A stretch of DNA of 64,000 bases from Sabethes cyaneus (Eukaryota; Arthropoda; Insecta; Diptera; Culicidae), in assembly GCF_943734655.1 (NCBI RefSeq), contig NC_071354.1, forward strand, positions 71,324,338 to 71,388,337. The letters are read 5' to 3'. Positions 13,752 through 24,517 of this stretch are shown piece after piece. Each line of letters begins with the position of its first letter. The first letter of the stretch is position 1. A model generated the notes under the pieces. That model had not been told where the DNA came from. It searched no databases and worked only from the letters and a program-made list of their open reading frames with translations. Position numbers and translations under genes: made by a program.

Positions 13752-14533
13752 TTTACGAATCCAATTCAAGTCCTATCACTCAAAACTTTGAAAAACCAAG
13801 TCGGGCCGAGGGGCAAAATTAGTTAAAGTATCTTGGTGCCATTACACCTCCATGATGTTCGAACTTACTATGTTACTTACTATGTCCATATATATATTCG
13901 GATGAGGTATTGTAACGACGAAAAATTGGCTCCGATGGCCAAAACTCTCCGCGTTTAGGCTAATCTTTCGCCGGCAGGGATAGCATAGGTACTGAAAAAC
14001 TGAAAATAATGAAGCATTGTCCAACTAAAAATCCTCGCATCCTGATTGATTGGGAAAGACGTCACCAAAGTTTGCACGTGTTTTTTGCAAAAAAGTGACA
14101 AAACTCCCCGTCTCAACCGGTCCAAGATTCATTACGACGTTAAAACCTATGCCAATTTGATATCTGTTCGAAGGAAGTACGCCAGAGGGAAAAACTACCC
14201 ATCATCTGCAACAGACATTATCATTTAAACATTTACCTTTGTCCAATTTGATGTCCTGAAAGTAAACAACTTTGTTAAAGCATAAATCTACTCCCATCAT
14301 GTTTAGCCGTTGCTTTCACATTTTTTACATTTAGTTCTTCGTTTGGCTTTCTCCATACAAAACTACGACCATCTTCGTTCCAACAAGAACGAAACACAGC
14401 CAGTGTAAAACAGCGCTTCAAGCGAGTGCGCTCACACAAACACAAACTAACGCGCTTTTCTTGCTAATCCGTACTATATTGTTCAACCTGAAACACTAGA
14501 ATCGTGCACTATTTGCGTTACAAATCACGTTTA
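13752..14533. other. intergenic DNA with second dispersed-repeat copy
   Basis: 14,006-14,126 is the second copy of the repeat at 12,926-13,050. The rest, up to the BEL insertion site, shows nothing recognisable. Confidence 0.5.
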
Positions 14534-14538
14534 GACCA

Positions 14539-14892
14539 TGTTGAGGATTACAACATATTTGAATTTCGCAATAATCAAAAAATACCAAGTGAATATCAAC
14601 CTTAAATTAAATTAGTACATGTACACGATATTGTTACTTTACCCACTGAACTGAAAGTAAGCTACTATTTGGCCTTCGGCAATTGTATTTCCGCTTCAAT
14701 TGATATTATATTACTTATTATCGCTTCATGAAAATCTACATATGTATTGGTGAATATAAAACCACTTTATATGAATAGTTTAGTTAGTCTTAAGAAACTC
14801 GTTCAATTATATACATCAAACAAATTCTCGTCGTTATCATTTCGCTATCTCGAAAATTCAATAAATTCGAAATCGTCGAGTTATATTAAACA
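14539..14892 (+). repeat. BEL 5' LTR
   Basis: Begins TGTTGAGG and ends TTAAACA, so it is bounded by TG...CA. It is 354 bp and AT-rich. It matches the 3' LTR except for three substitutions (near 14,547, 14,742 and 14,880). LTRs of this type carry the promoter and polyadenylation signals; an aataaa occurs near 14,860. Confidence 0.97.
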
Positions 14893-14893
14893 G

Positions 14894-14911
14894 TGGTGCC
14901 GAAACCCGGGA
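14894..14911 (+). other. primer binding site, tRNA-Phe
   Basis: TGGTGCCGAAACCCGGGA, one base after the LTR, is complementary to the 18-nt 3' end of insect tRNA-Phe (acceptor beginning GCCGAAA, plus CCA). This fits the tRNA primer of reverse transcription. Confidence 0.88.
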
Positions 14912-15159
14912 ATCGCGTCGCCGGATAAATTTTGTCGTAATTTCTCGTCATCGGGGGAACAATCGAGTTCACTAACCATCGTTTCTACTAAGGAAGGCTG
15001 ATCGATCCTCATCGAGAAGGAGCGCATGGTGAAATTGTGCAATCGCTTGGGACTCATTCTTGGACTCACTCGTTGGAATTATCGTTCGTTGCATGCTACG
15101 AGTGTCGGTAGCAACAAAGGTTATGTAAGGCAATTTAAGGTGTGTACTTTTATACGATA

Positions 15160-16215
15160 ATGAGCCCGAAGAAGAGTGCTCGCCCTGGTGTTAGCCGAAT
15201 AAAGATTTTGATTCGCCGTAGGGCAAATGTACTAGGTTCTGCGTCTTTAATTAAATCTTTCGATGATAACTACCAAGAAAGTGAAGTGAGCCAAGTGCAG
15301 GTTAGAATTACTCTTTTGGACGATCTTTGGCGGCAATTTTCTGAGATACAGGACGAAATTGACATGTGTGAAGATCCAGATAGTTCTGAGTTGTCTGAGG
15401 ATCGTATTTCTTTTCAAAATTTGTATATGACCTTAAAGTCGTCGCTTATGGTTAAATTACCACGTGAAATCCCTTCAGCGCAACCACGTGCTCCTCCTAT
15501 CATCCAGCCAAATAATATTACCCTAGGAGTGCGCCTTCCCGAAATAAAGATCCCGGAATTTCACGGCAATCCTGAAGATTGGGTAGAATTTCGCGATTTA
15601 TTTAAGTCTCTCGTACATGGTAATGCGCAGCTCACCGCGGTGCAAAAATTCCATTACCTAAAGGCTGCTTTAAAGGGTGAAGCACATCGCATTGTCTCTT
15701 GTTTAGAGGTTTCAGCCGCCAATTATCTCATTGGCTGGAATCTCATCGAAAAACGTTATAACAATCCCAATTTTTTAATAAAGCGTCACATTGCGGCATT
15801 GTTCTCGATACCAGTTCTAAAACGTGAGTCAGCATCAGCGCTTTCAGAACTGGTCGATCAATTTGACCGCCACGTTAACGTTCTGAATCATTTGGAAGAA
15901 GCAGAAGAACACTGGAACTCAGTACTTGTCGAGGGCCTCAGTCGTCGTTTAGATTCAGTAACTCTAAAGGAATGGGAGAAACAGCGTAAGGAAGACGAAA
16001 GGCCAACCTACGAACAGTTAGTTACATTTATTCGCAAACAGTGTCGCATGTTACAGTCCGTAAAGTTATCTCAAACCAGTCAGAATATTATCGAACCTAA
16101 GCAACCGGTAAAACCCAAGCCAATTTCCACTTATGTAGTAACAGAACCATCAAATAAATGTGTAGCATGTAAGCAAAGCCATTCGTTGTTTAGTTGCGAT
16201 CGCTTTAAGGGCATG
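15160..16215 (+). pseudogene. gag: BEL Gag, N-terminal part (DUF1759-like)
   Basis: Gag packages element RNA into cytoplasmic particles. I start it at the ATG at 15,160 (MSPKKSARPG); the upstream in-frame codon at 15,142 is GTG. A helical N-terminus is followed by the BEL Gag core: LPEIKIPEFHGNPEDWVEF, then FHYLKAALKGEA, YLIGWNLIEKRY and LSELVDQFDRHVNVL, and then the first cysteines of the zinc-binding tail (CVACKQSHSLFSCDRFKGM). The frame is open to 16,215, where a LINE has inserted. Coding resumes in the same frame at 17,281, so the insertion alone breaks this gene. Residues 1-350 are present. Confidence 0.93.
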
Positions 16216-17277
16216 GCGAAAAAAATACAACTTTGACCGAATTTTTCGTGTATTTGAGCCTAGGCGTGATTCCTGGGAAGACGGTGGTCCCGATCTTCGC
16301 CAAGGCTCGACGGTTTTTTACACAGATGGTTCAAAAATGGACAACCAAGTGGGAGCAGGAGTAACTGGCCCAGGAATAGACATGTCAATTTCTATGGGTA
16401 GATGGCCAACTGTGTTCCAAGCTGAAATTCAAGCAATTCTAGAGTGTTCTACTGTGTGCTTGCGCAGAAACTATAGACATTCAAATATATGCATCATGTC
16501 CGATAGTCAAGCAGCTCTAAATGCTTTAAAGTCGGCGACATGCACATCAAAACACGTCTGGGAATGTATTCAATCACTCCAAAAATTATCTTGCCGTAAC
16601 CAAGTCAACTTATATTGGGTCCCAGGTCACTGTGGAATTGATGGAAATGAAAGGGCTGATGCGCTTGCAAGATTCGGATCTTCTCATCAATTTATAGGAC
16701 CTGAGCCCTTTTGCGGCCTATCTGCTTCTGTTTTAAAAATGGAGCTGAAGGCATGGGAATGTAGGAAAGTGGAATCAAATTGGAATAACACCTTCAATGC
16801 TAGGCAGTCGAAACGATTTATCTCTCCAAACATTTCTATGACTCGCAAAATACTGGAGCTTTCAAAGAAAGATCTAAGCATCTATACTGGTCTAATAACA
16901 GGACATTGTCCGAGCCGCTATCATCTGAAGCAAATGGGAAAACTTCAAGATGATATATGTCGCTTCTGTGGCATAGAAAAGGAAGACTCGGAACACCTGT
17001 TATGCCGATGTCCGGCAATTTTTAATAAAAGATTAAGGTTCTTCAACAGAGGGCTGTTAGAACCCTTTGATATTTGGAGAACAATTCCCAGTACGGTAGT
17101 GCACTTTATCCGAAATGTATCACCGGACTGGACAAATGCTATTAGTCAAACAATGACGGTCGCTTCTAATAGTGGTGCGTCATCTTGACAACATAGCTAT
17201 AGTAAAATGGGGGATATATCACAATAGATCAAACAAATGGTCGCAGTGATAAAAATACCCAACATGGAAAAAAAAAA
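16216..17277 (+). mobile_element. 5'-truncated LINE inserted in BEL gag
   Basis: 1,062 bp flanked by ggcatg (16,210-16,215 and 17,278-17,283), ending in an 11-base A tail at 17,267-17,277. Poly(A), 5' truncation and a target duplication are the hallmarks of LINE retrotransposition. Only the end of ORF2 is present (RNase H and a CCHC-type tail). Clades that keep RNase H include I, LOA, R1 and Outcast; I cannot choose among them. Confidence 0.92.
16217..17188 (+). pseudogene. LINE ORF2 C-terminus: RNase H plus zinc knuckle
   Basis: An open frame runs in from the truncated 5' end (no true start) to TGA at 17,186. Near 16,316 it reads VFYTDGSKM, the first catalytic Asp of RNase H. Then come FQAEIQAI (Glu), CIMSDSQAAL (Asp) and YWVPGHCGIDGNERADALA (His, Asn and Asp region), so all four acidic positions are kept. 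After this a tail contains ITGHCPSRYHL and CRFCGIEKEDSEHLLCRCP, a Cys/His knuckle typical of LINE C-termini. RNase H removes RNA from RNA-DNA hybrids during element copying. The frame is undamaged, which fits a young insertion. Endonuclease and RT are absent, so the copy cannot move by itself. Confidence 0.9.
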
Positions 17278-17488
17278 GGCATGCCACCCAAGGAAAGGTT
17301 TAATTTAGCGAAAAGGAATAAATTGTGCATAAATTGTTTAAAGGGTTATCATATGGCGAGAGACTGTAACGCATCGTGCTGCAGTATATGTATGCAACGC
17401 CACCATACTCTCCTACATTTGCCACCAATCGCCGATAAGGTTATCTCGGAATCGAATATACAGCAATACAGCATCCGCATGCCTTTTT
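17278..17488 (+). pseudogene. gag: BEL Gag C-terminal zinc knuckles
   Basis: This continues Gag after the LINE insertion, in the same frame. MPPKERFNLAKRNKLCINCL is followed by KGYHMARDCNASCCSICMQR, then HHTLLH. The pattern CINC-x4-H-x4-C followed by C-x2-C-x3-HH is the Cys/His cluster at the end of BEL Gag that binds nucleic acid. About 30 codons later, at a run of five T (17,484-17,488), the sensible reading moves to the -1 frame and continues into protease. A T6 run would keep one frame, so a one-base deletion is the simplest explanation. Programmed -1 slippage is less likely. Confidence 0.88.
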
Positions 17489-18248
17489 CACTACAGCTCA
17501 TCCGTCGTCTCGTAAGGTGGAACAAATATCTATTCAATTTGATAACTCGTCGTCGCAAAGAAATAGAAAATCAAACGTGTCGCCTCGTTTCGTGCATATG
17601 CCGATTGCGTTTTCGAGTACTCGATCGTGTGATAAGCAATTTGTCGATCCTCAATCGTTAGACACATCTCAACCGTCCGAGTCAACAGTGCACCCCTCGC
17701 GAACCGGTTGCGAAATGTTCTTGTCGACAGCCTTGGTGAAGGTCAAAGATAAATTTGACTTCACACATCTCGCTCGCATTGTTTTAGATAATTGTTCGCA
17801 ATGCAACTTTATTTCAGAGTCGCTTGCCCGAAAACTAGGCTTAAAACGAATAAAAACCAATATGGATGTAGTCGGAATCGGTCCAGGTAAGGTACATATA
17901 TCGGAAATGTTGGCAGTGAAGATCAGCTCTCGTGTTGGAAATTTTAGTGTTACAGTTTCATGCTTTATTATACCAAAAATTCCAGCGGTTTTGCCTAGTA
18001 TGAACGTAGACATCAGCAATTGGAGATTGCCAGAAAATTTACGTTTGGCTGATCCAAAATTTAACATTAGTGCAGGGGTGGAGATTTTAATTGGCGCAGA
18101 ATTATTTTTTTCCTTAGTTGAGAGGGAAAAACTTTTATTAGAAAAGGGTTATCCTTTATTACAGAACACAGTTCTCGGATTCGTAGTTAGCGGTATGTAT
18201 TCGAACCCAGTGAATAAACCTGCGATATGTGTTATAAGCACCGGAGAG
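17489..18248 (+). pseudogene. pro: BEL aspartic protease region (DUF1758-like)
   Basis: The retropepsin-like domain cuts the polyprotein. After a Ser-rich linker the frame encodes STALVKVKDKFD, ARIVLDNCSQCNFISESLAR, KLGLKRI and further down EILIGAELFF. The block at D-N-C-S-Q is the active-site loop. Most BEL copies have D-(S/T)-G there, so here the Gly position is Cys, either damage or a lineage variant. The ILIGAELFF motif is the conserved hydrophobic-Gly segment near the end of this domain. The frame is open up to the hAT-like insertion (target ccggagag, 18,241-18,248) and resumes in phase at 20,272. Confidence 0.85.
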
Positions 18249-19014
18249 CATGGGCGTAGCGACGGGGGGGTTTTGGGGGTTCAAACCCCCCCCAGGAGAA
18301 AATTTGTTATACACTTTCAAGCTTGAAATTTCACAGCCAGCTGTTGTTTAAAGTATAGGAAAATGTACGGGGCTGATTGTACGATCCCCGTCGGCGTCGT
18401 GAACTTAGAGCCGGGGTGGTTTGTGCTGTTTTAAGCCCCATTTAATGCGATCTTGAGTTACTCGTCGTCCATTTTCCAGGTATCTCTGAAGTCGCAGTTT
18501 TTACTTAAAAAATAAAAAATGTCGCTTTAGACCTGGACGAGCCATCTCGCACGTTGAGTCGCTATGTGCCGGTGTCGGTGGGGTTGTTTTATAGAACCGT
18601 TTTACTTACGACGTGACTAGTTCACTGTACTTTACTCCAAATGTACGTTGGTAATCTTCCCGAGCAGTGTATGTTGCCTTTGATTCATGCACCTCCGCTA
18701 CTCTTCGCTTTCAGCTTGCACTTCGTCAAATGCCGTCCGCAAAGGCGCGTAAGTCCTCCGTGAGCATGGTCTATCGGTCTAATAGGGGGTTTGTACATTG
18801 TCAGGTTCCTAAGGTGGCTTATGCCTCTTAATCGCAGTGTTTGGCGAAGCTCAAAGTAGGCCCGTTGTCCTGCTTGAATATGCCGCTGGATCTCCTTATT
18901 TGTGTTGTTATCCGCGGCTACCAGCGATCTCACATACACGAGCTCATCTACGACTTCTGGATCGTCGCCGTCAACGATTACCGTCCGCGAAAAAAGCACG
19001 TTCGTCTCATTTGA

Positions 19015-19248
19015 TCCGCGTTAAATCAGACCAGACTAAATCGCAAAATTTAAAAGAATGAGTTAATGACAGCAAACGTTCAAGAATTTTCTAAGCTACA
19101 TTTTACTCTAATAAGACTACATAAATATTGCAAACAGTCAGTGTTATGAGATGATTTCGAACAATTGATAGTTACAAACCAAAATTTTGAACGCGTTTTT
19201 CTCGAAATAAGATTTTTGTCACTTGGCTCGGTCTGACTTAAAAGCGAC
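19015..19248 (+). mobile_element. MITE copy 1 in RTE relic
   Basis: 234 bp, ends tccgcgttaaatcagacc and ggtctgacttaaaagcgac, flanked by catttga (19,008-19,014 and 19,249-19,255). It is an inverted relative of the element at 19,341-19,587, sharing the inverted ends and interior words such as agctacattttactctaat. No coding capacity. The superfamily is undetermined. Confidence 0.8.
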
Positions 19249-19340
19249 CATTTGAGCTATTATCATTCATGTATTTGGTCTTCGACACGTTGATTTAAAG
19301 CCCAATCCTGCAAGGCTCCGCCTTCAGTCTAGCACAGATG

Positions 19341-19587
19341 GTCGGTGTTAAGTCAGACCGAACCAAGTGACAAAAATTTGATTTCGTTAAAAACGAAGTC
19401 GAAGTTTGCTGCTGCTGTGTAGTTGAAAGCTATCGATCGTTCGAAACCATTTCATATCTCTGGCTGTTTGCAACATTTGTTTGATCTTATTAGAGTAAAA
19501 TGTAGCTTACGAAATTCTTAATCGTTTGCTGTCATTACCTTATTATTTTAAATTTTGCGACTTGGTCCGGTCTGATTTAACACCGAC
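19341..19587 (-). mobile_element. MITE copy 2 in RTE relic
   Basis: 247 bp with terminal inverted repeats of about 30 bp (GTCGGTGTTAA-TCAGACCG...) and direct flanks cagatg (19,335-19,340 and 19,588-19,593). Same family as the 234-bp element 90 bp upstream but in the opposite orientation. No coding capacity. The interval between the two copies is RTE sequence, so both landed in the same LINE relic. Confidence 0.82.
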
Positions 19588-19796
19588 CAGATGGCCTTCG
19601 TCGTGGCAAAGTTTCTGTAACCTGCTTAGCCACCTGGCAAAGTCATCTGCTTAGCCAAGAAGTTTGCTACATTTACTAAGAATCAAACCTCTCTTTTCGA
19701 AATCTTCGAACCTTACGAGCGATGTCGAGAATCATACAGCATAAGTTGTTCTTCAGCACTCTCGCTACGTCTTGAAGAGACTCAGTTCTATGGATT

Positions 19797-19868
19797 TTAA
19801 CAGCCTCTTCCAGCCGAGATTCGAACATACAACGTACCTCAATGCCGGCTGGGAAGCCATAACTTTAA
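19797..19868 (-). other. tRNA-like SINE head, decayed
   Basis: On the minus strand, cttcccagcc ... tgttcgaatctcgg ... ggctggaag pairs like a tRNA acceptor stem and carries a good B box (GTTCGAATC). The A-box-to-B-box interval is too short. It resembles the head of the SINE at 19,902-20,114. Confidence 0.5.
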
Positions 19869-19901
19869 CTCTGTTATTTCAATTTGATTTTTTGTCTGAT
19901 G

Positions 19902-20114
19902 AGCAAAGCAAAGCCGTGGGATTAAACGTCCTTTCTAAGACTTGATCCCTCTTCATCGACAGACTTCGCAGTCGGCTACTACAGTACAGGACAGTTACCG
20001 GGCTAGTACAAAAATCCTACTGACTCTATCTAGCAGCACCGCCTAGCCGAGATTCGAACATGCGACGACTGATTTGTTGACCCAGCATCGTACCTCGAAA
20101 CCAACTAGGCGGCA
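19902..20114 (-). mobile_element. tRNA-derived SINE, copy a
   Basis: 213 bp on the minus strand, with duplication tttgtctgatg at 19,891-19,901 and 20,115-20,125. The 5' head folds like a tRNA: CCGCCTAG pairs with CTAGGCGG, with a B box GTTCGAATC between them. The body ends ...acggctttgctttgct. It is the same family and length as the copy at 41,624-41,836 and the copy at 34,447-34,658. Such SINEs are transcribed by RNA polymerase III and copied by LINE enzymes. Confidence 0.9.
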
Positions 20115-20263
20115 TTTGTCTGATGCAGAACACTCAATTTCAACCAAAATAGTTTTTAACTGAAAATAATACTCCATTTCCTGAATAAGCTGCTTACGGT
20201 TAGGCTATGTCAGATTTGTTTTGGTAAAACCCCCCCCAAGGAACTTTTCTGGCTACGCCCATG

Positions 20264-21975
20264 CCGGAGAGGCTTTGGATGCCATGCTGAAGCGATTTTG
20301 GGAGACTGAGCACTGTTACGAAGAAAGAATGCTGTCTCCAGACGAACAACAGTGTGAGAACCACTTTAGAAGAACAGTTTCGCGTGATGAACACGGCCGC
20401 TATGTTGTTAGATTGCCGTTAAGGGAAGATGGATTGCCAATGCTCGGGGATTCTTATCCACTAGCGCAGCGTCGATTTCTTTCGGTGGAGCGACGATTCA
20501 ATTCGGATCCCGTGCTTCGAAACGAATATCTTCGTTTTATGGACGAGTACGCCAGATTGGGACATATGGAGGCTAGCTCTAGAATAGGTAATTTTCAATT
20601 TTTTCTACCGCATCACGCTATTCAGCGTCCAGACGGCTCAACGACAAAAACGCGTGTCGTATTTGATGCTACTTGTAAGGGAGGTAACCAGTTGTCGTTA
20701 AACGATGTTCTTTATGCAGGCCCTATAGTACAACCTTCACTTTTATCGATTGTATTAAACTTTCGCATGCCGAGATTTGTGTTCATCGCGGACATTGAGA
20801 AAATGTTTAGACAAATTTGGATTCATCCAGAAGATCGAAAGCTACTGAAAATCGTGTGGCGATCGGATGTGAATGAACCCTTGCAAGTTTTCCACGGTCA
20901 CGTATGGAACTAGTTGTGCTCCTTTTCAGGCCACACGTGTACTGAATCAGCTGGCAGCTGATGAGGGAAAGGAGTTTCCCTTAGGTGCTAAAATAATAAC
21001 CAGTCGAACTTATGTTGACGACACGTTAGCAGGTGATGATGATTTAGATAGGGCAATCGAGTCAACCGTTCAGTTAAATGATCTGCTGAAACGGGGTGGT
21101 TTCAAGCTAAGAAAATGGTGCGCTAATGACACTAGGGTACTTTGCAGTATTCCTCCGGAGTTGATCGAAATGCCCACTGAAGTAGAAATTGATCGTACAT
21201 CATCCGTAAAAACACTAGGTTTATTATGGAATCCACACAGCGACCAATTTCGATTCAAAATTCCCCAATATGATGATCTGCAAACTCTTACAAAACGAAT
21301 TGTTGTGTCAGAGATGGCCCAACTATTTGACCCTTTGGGGCTCGTCGGATCGGTAATAATAAGTGCGAAAATATTTGTACAGCATTTATGGGTGGAAAAA
21401 TATTCGTGGGATCAGACCCTTCCAGAAAAACCATCGTCGTGGTGGATGGAATACCGAAATCAAATTTCTGAATTACAAAAACTCAGTGTACCGCGTCGGG
21501 TTCTTTATAGTATTAGATACCATTTGCACTGCTTTTGCGATGCTTCGGAACGCGGATACGGTTGTTGCGTGTACGTCGTGTCGTTCGATGAATCGAAAAC
21601 GGTATGCAGTAATCTGCTAATAACGAAATCGCGCGTCGCTCCGCTTCGTGGAATTTCTATACCGCGTTTAGAACTTTGTGCTGCACTACTTGGTAGTCAG
21701 CTGGTCGATCAAGTATTGTCGTCAACAGAATTTAATGGACCGGTTACATATTGGACGGATAGTACCGTGGTGCTACAATGGATTAACTCGCCACCTTCAA
21801 ACTGGAAGGTGTATGAATCGAATCGCGTTACTGAAATTCAAAGGTTATCTAAAGACAATAAATGGCATCATGTGCCTTCTGAATTAAGTCCGGCTGATAG
21901 AATATCGCGTGGAATTCAACCACATAAAATTCTCGATGATCAGCTGTGGTGGTATGGTCCACCCTTCATCCTTAA
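20264..21975 (+). pseudogene. pol: BEL reverse transcriptase-RNase H, frameshifted
   Basis: Coding resumes in phase after the hAT-like element. The first part, to about 20,890, encodes EALDAMLKRFWETEH, TKTRVVFDAT and FIADIEKMFRQIWIHPEDRK (motif A Asp). A frameshift near 20,885-20,900 moves the frame. The second part (from about 20,893) encodes TVTYGTSCAPFQATRVLNQL, TYVDDTLAGDDD (the catalytic YVDD), a connection domain ending EMAQLFDPLGLVGSVI, then RNase H with CFCDASERGYG, IPRLELCAALLG, YWTDSTVVLQWI and SPADRISRG. The last block reads LWWYGPPF and is cut at TTAA by the piggyBac-like insertion. Catalytic residues are kept; the frameshift is the only lesion besides the insertions. Confidence 0.94.
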
Positions 21976-24517
21976 CCGTTATGTGTTCGGCTGGGTACCC
22001 GGGTACCTTTTCAGACTTTATTGCCTAGAAAAACAAGGTTTACCTTAACTCAGCCAGCTAAAACTTATAGAATGCTCCTAACTAGTGGGAATAAATCATT
22101 TGCCATCATTAGACTGCCTGTAACAGCAGGGGGGATCGAATGGGGGGGCTTCGAATTTTTTTACCCCATAAGTGTTCGGATGGGTACCCGGGTACCCACC
22201 GAAATGAAATGCTTCTAACTTTATCAATTCTTGACCGATTTTGGATCTTGAACCGTCAAAAGATTGGAAAATTTGTCTATTTTTAGAATACGAGAAATAC
22301 AAGACCTGAAAATACGTCTAGTTACCGTACATCCGGATCTCCGGGACCATGTTCCAGACCCTAGATAAATTTGTACAATTTTCAATAAAACCATACAATA
22401 TTGGTACCAAAATTCATGAAATCGCTTCAGGAGTTGATGTTTATCCATTTTGAGTCCATTGAACAAGTAGTTTTCGGAATGGCCACTCCGGAGCAGGTTC
22501 TTGCGGGGCCCTATGAGGCCGCTCACATGTTTGGATAGAAACCCTAGCAATATGTATATCAAAATTCATGAAATCACTCCTGCAGTTGATTTTTATCCAT
22601 TTTAAGTCGATTTGATGAGTTGTCTCCGGAATGGCCACTCTGTAGCAGATCCTCGTGGGGCCCTGTGAGGTTACTAACATGTTTGGATAGAAACCTCAGC
22701 AACATGTATGCCAACACTCATGAAATCCAACTAGGAATAGATTTTGATCCATTTTGAGTACATTTGATGGGTTGTTCACGGAATGGCCACTCCGGAGCAG
22801 GTTCCTGTGGGGCTCTATGAGGCCGCTAACATATTTGGATAGAAACCCTAGCAATATGTATGTCAAAGTTCATGAAATCTCTCCAGGAGTTGAGTTTTAT
22901 CAATTTTGAGTCCATTTGATGACTTGTCCCGGCAATGGCCACTTCGGGGCAGATTCCCGTAGGGCCCTGTATGACCACAAGCATGTTTGAATAGAAACCC
23001 TAGCAATATGTATGCCAAAATTCATGAATTCCGCCCAGGAATTGATCATTATTCATTTTGAGTACAATTGATGGGTTGTCCCAGGAATGGCCACTCCGGA
23101 GTAGATTCCCTTGGGGCCATATGAGGGCACTAACATGTTTGGATAGAAACTCAGCAACAGCAAAATGTATGTCAAAATTCATGGAACCACTCCAGGAGTT
23201 GATTTTTATCCATTTTGAATCCAGCTGCCTTTTGAGCATTTTGAGTGGCCATTCCGAGGGCAACTCAACCAATGGACTTGAAATGGATAAAAATCAACTA
23301 CTGAAGTGATTTCATGAATTTTGACACATATATTGCCGAAGTTTCTTTTTATGTCAAACAAGTTAGTGGCCATATCGGGCCCCTCAGGAACTTACTCCGG
23401 AATGGCCATTCCTGGGACAACCCATCAATTGTACTCAAAATAGATACTAATCAATTCCTGGACGAATTTCATGAATTTTGACAGGGTTTCTAGGGGGTGC
23501 TAGGGTTTCTATTCAAACATGTTTGTGGTCATAATAGACCGCACGGGAATCTGTCCCGAAGTGGCCATTCCGGGGACAAGTCAATAAATGGACTCAAAAT
23601 GGATAAAAATCAACACCTGGAGTGATTTCATGAACTTTGACATATATATTGCTAGGGTTTCTATCCAAATATGTTAGCGGCTTCACAGGGACCTACAGGA
23701 ACCTGCTCCGGAGTGGCCATTTTGCGGACAACCCATTAAATGTACTCGAAACGGAAAAAATCTATTCCTGGACGGATTTCATGAGTTTTGGCATACATGT
23801 TGCTAGGATTTCTATCCAAACATGTTAGTGGCCTCATAGGGCCCCACGGGGCCCCTATTCCGGAGTGGCCATTCCGGAGACATCTCATCAAATCGACATA
23901 AAATAGATAAAAATCAACTGCAGGAGTGATTTCATGAATTTTGATATACATATTGCTAGGATTTCTACCCAAACAAGTTTATGGTCATACAGGGTCCCAC
24001 GAGAATCTGCCCTGAAGCGGCCATTCTGGGGACAAGTCATAAATTGGACTTAAAATGGATAAAACTCAGCTCCTGCAGGAATTTCATGAATTTTGACATA
24101 CATATTGCTAGGGTTTCTATCCAAACATATTAGCGGCCTCATGCGGCCCCGCAGGAACCTGCTCCGGAGTGGCCATTCCGAAGACTACTCGTTAAATGGA
24201 CTCAAAATGGATAAACATCAAATCCTGGAGTGATTTCATGAATTTAGATATCAATATTGTGTGGTTTTATTGACAATTGTACAAATTTATCTAGGGTTTG
24301 GAACATGGTCCCGGAGATCCGGAATTACGGGAACCATACAAAGATGAAAGGCCGTTCCGGTCCTACATACTAAAAGTAGACAAATTTTCCAATCTTTTGA
24401 CGGTTCAAGATCCAAAATCGGTCAATAAATGAAAAAGTTAGAGGCATTTCATTTCGGTGGGTACCCGGGTACCCATCCGAACACTTATGGGTGTTAAATT
24501 TCCCGTACACATAACGG
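21976..24517. mobile_element. piggyBac-like TTAA giant foldback element
   Basis: 2,542 bp flanked by TTAA on both sides (21,972-21,975 and 24,518-24,521). The ends ccgttatgtgt and acacataacgg are inverted repeats, and removing one TTAA plus the element restores the BEL frame exactly. TTAA-specific, seamless insertion is characteristic of piggyBac. Long inverted arms (about 22,178-23,230 and 23,245-24,495) include gggtacccgggtaccc palindromes and converge near 23,235. No transposase is present. The left end has about 170 bp of unmatched extra DNA (22,009-22,165), bracketed by copies of gttcgg-tgggtacccgggtacc. Confidence 0.88.
22440..24215. repeat. 151-bp tandem units in inverted arms
   Basis: About five units in the left arm carry the signature tggccactccgg-gcag (near 22,481, 22,633, 22,783, 22,934 and 23,087; spacing 150-153). 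About seven inverted units lie in the right arm (near 23,250, 23,403, 23,561, 23,713, 23,866, 24,019 and 24,171). Each holds ttcatgaaat, a tatccattttgag block, the ggccac block and tttggatagaaac. Units differ at many positions, so this is an old array carried by the element. Confidence 0.9.

Larger units (their letters stand above)
18403..19793 (-). pseudogene. RTE-type LINE relic inside hAT-like element
   Basis: Minus-strand remnant matching the RTE copy at 29,962-31,526. 18,403-18,680 is the 3' end (gagccggggtggtt...). 18,685-18,999 encodes TVIVDGDDPEVVDELVYVRS and EIQRHIQAGQRAYFELRQTL, equivalent to the post-palm segment of RTE RT. Pieces at 19,256-19,334 and 19,594-19,793 continue into the palm. 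Two MITEs (19,015-19,248 and 19,341-19,587) split it. It has many stops and indels, far more decayed than the surrounding BEL, which suggests it was old before the carrier moved. Confidence 0.85.
18249..20263. mobile_element. hAT-like non-autonomous composite element
   Basis: Perfect 12-bp terminal inverted repeats CATGGGCGTAGC (18,249-18,260 and 20,252-20,263) flanked by an exact 8-bp duplication ccggagag (18,241-18,248 and 20,264-20,271). An 8-bp duplication with ends starting CA is typical of hAT elements, and the subterminal G/C runs (ggggggg and ccccccc) fit G-rich insect hAT ends. There is no transposase. The 2,015-bp interior is a mosaic of an RTE relic, two MITEs, a tRNA-like relic and a SINE. 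Removing the element restores the BEL frame. What it moved with, and when the passengers arrived, is inference. Confidence 0.88.

Noticed and set aside
15142..15159. gag start at 15,142
   Set aside because: That codon is GTG; the first ATG in frame is at 15,160 and begins a plausible Gag.
16687..17018. minus-strand frames inside the LINE in gag
   Set aside because: They are shadows of the plus-strand RNase H frame.
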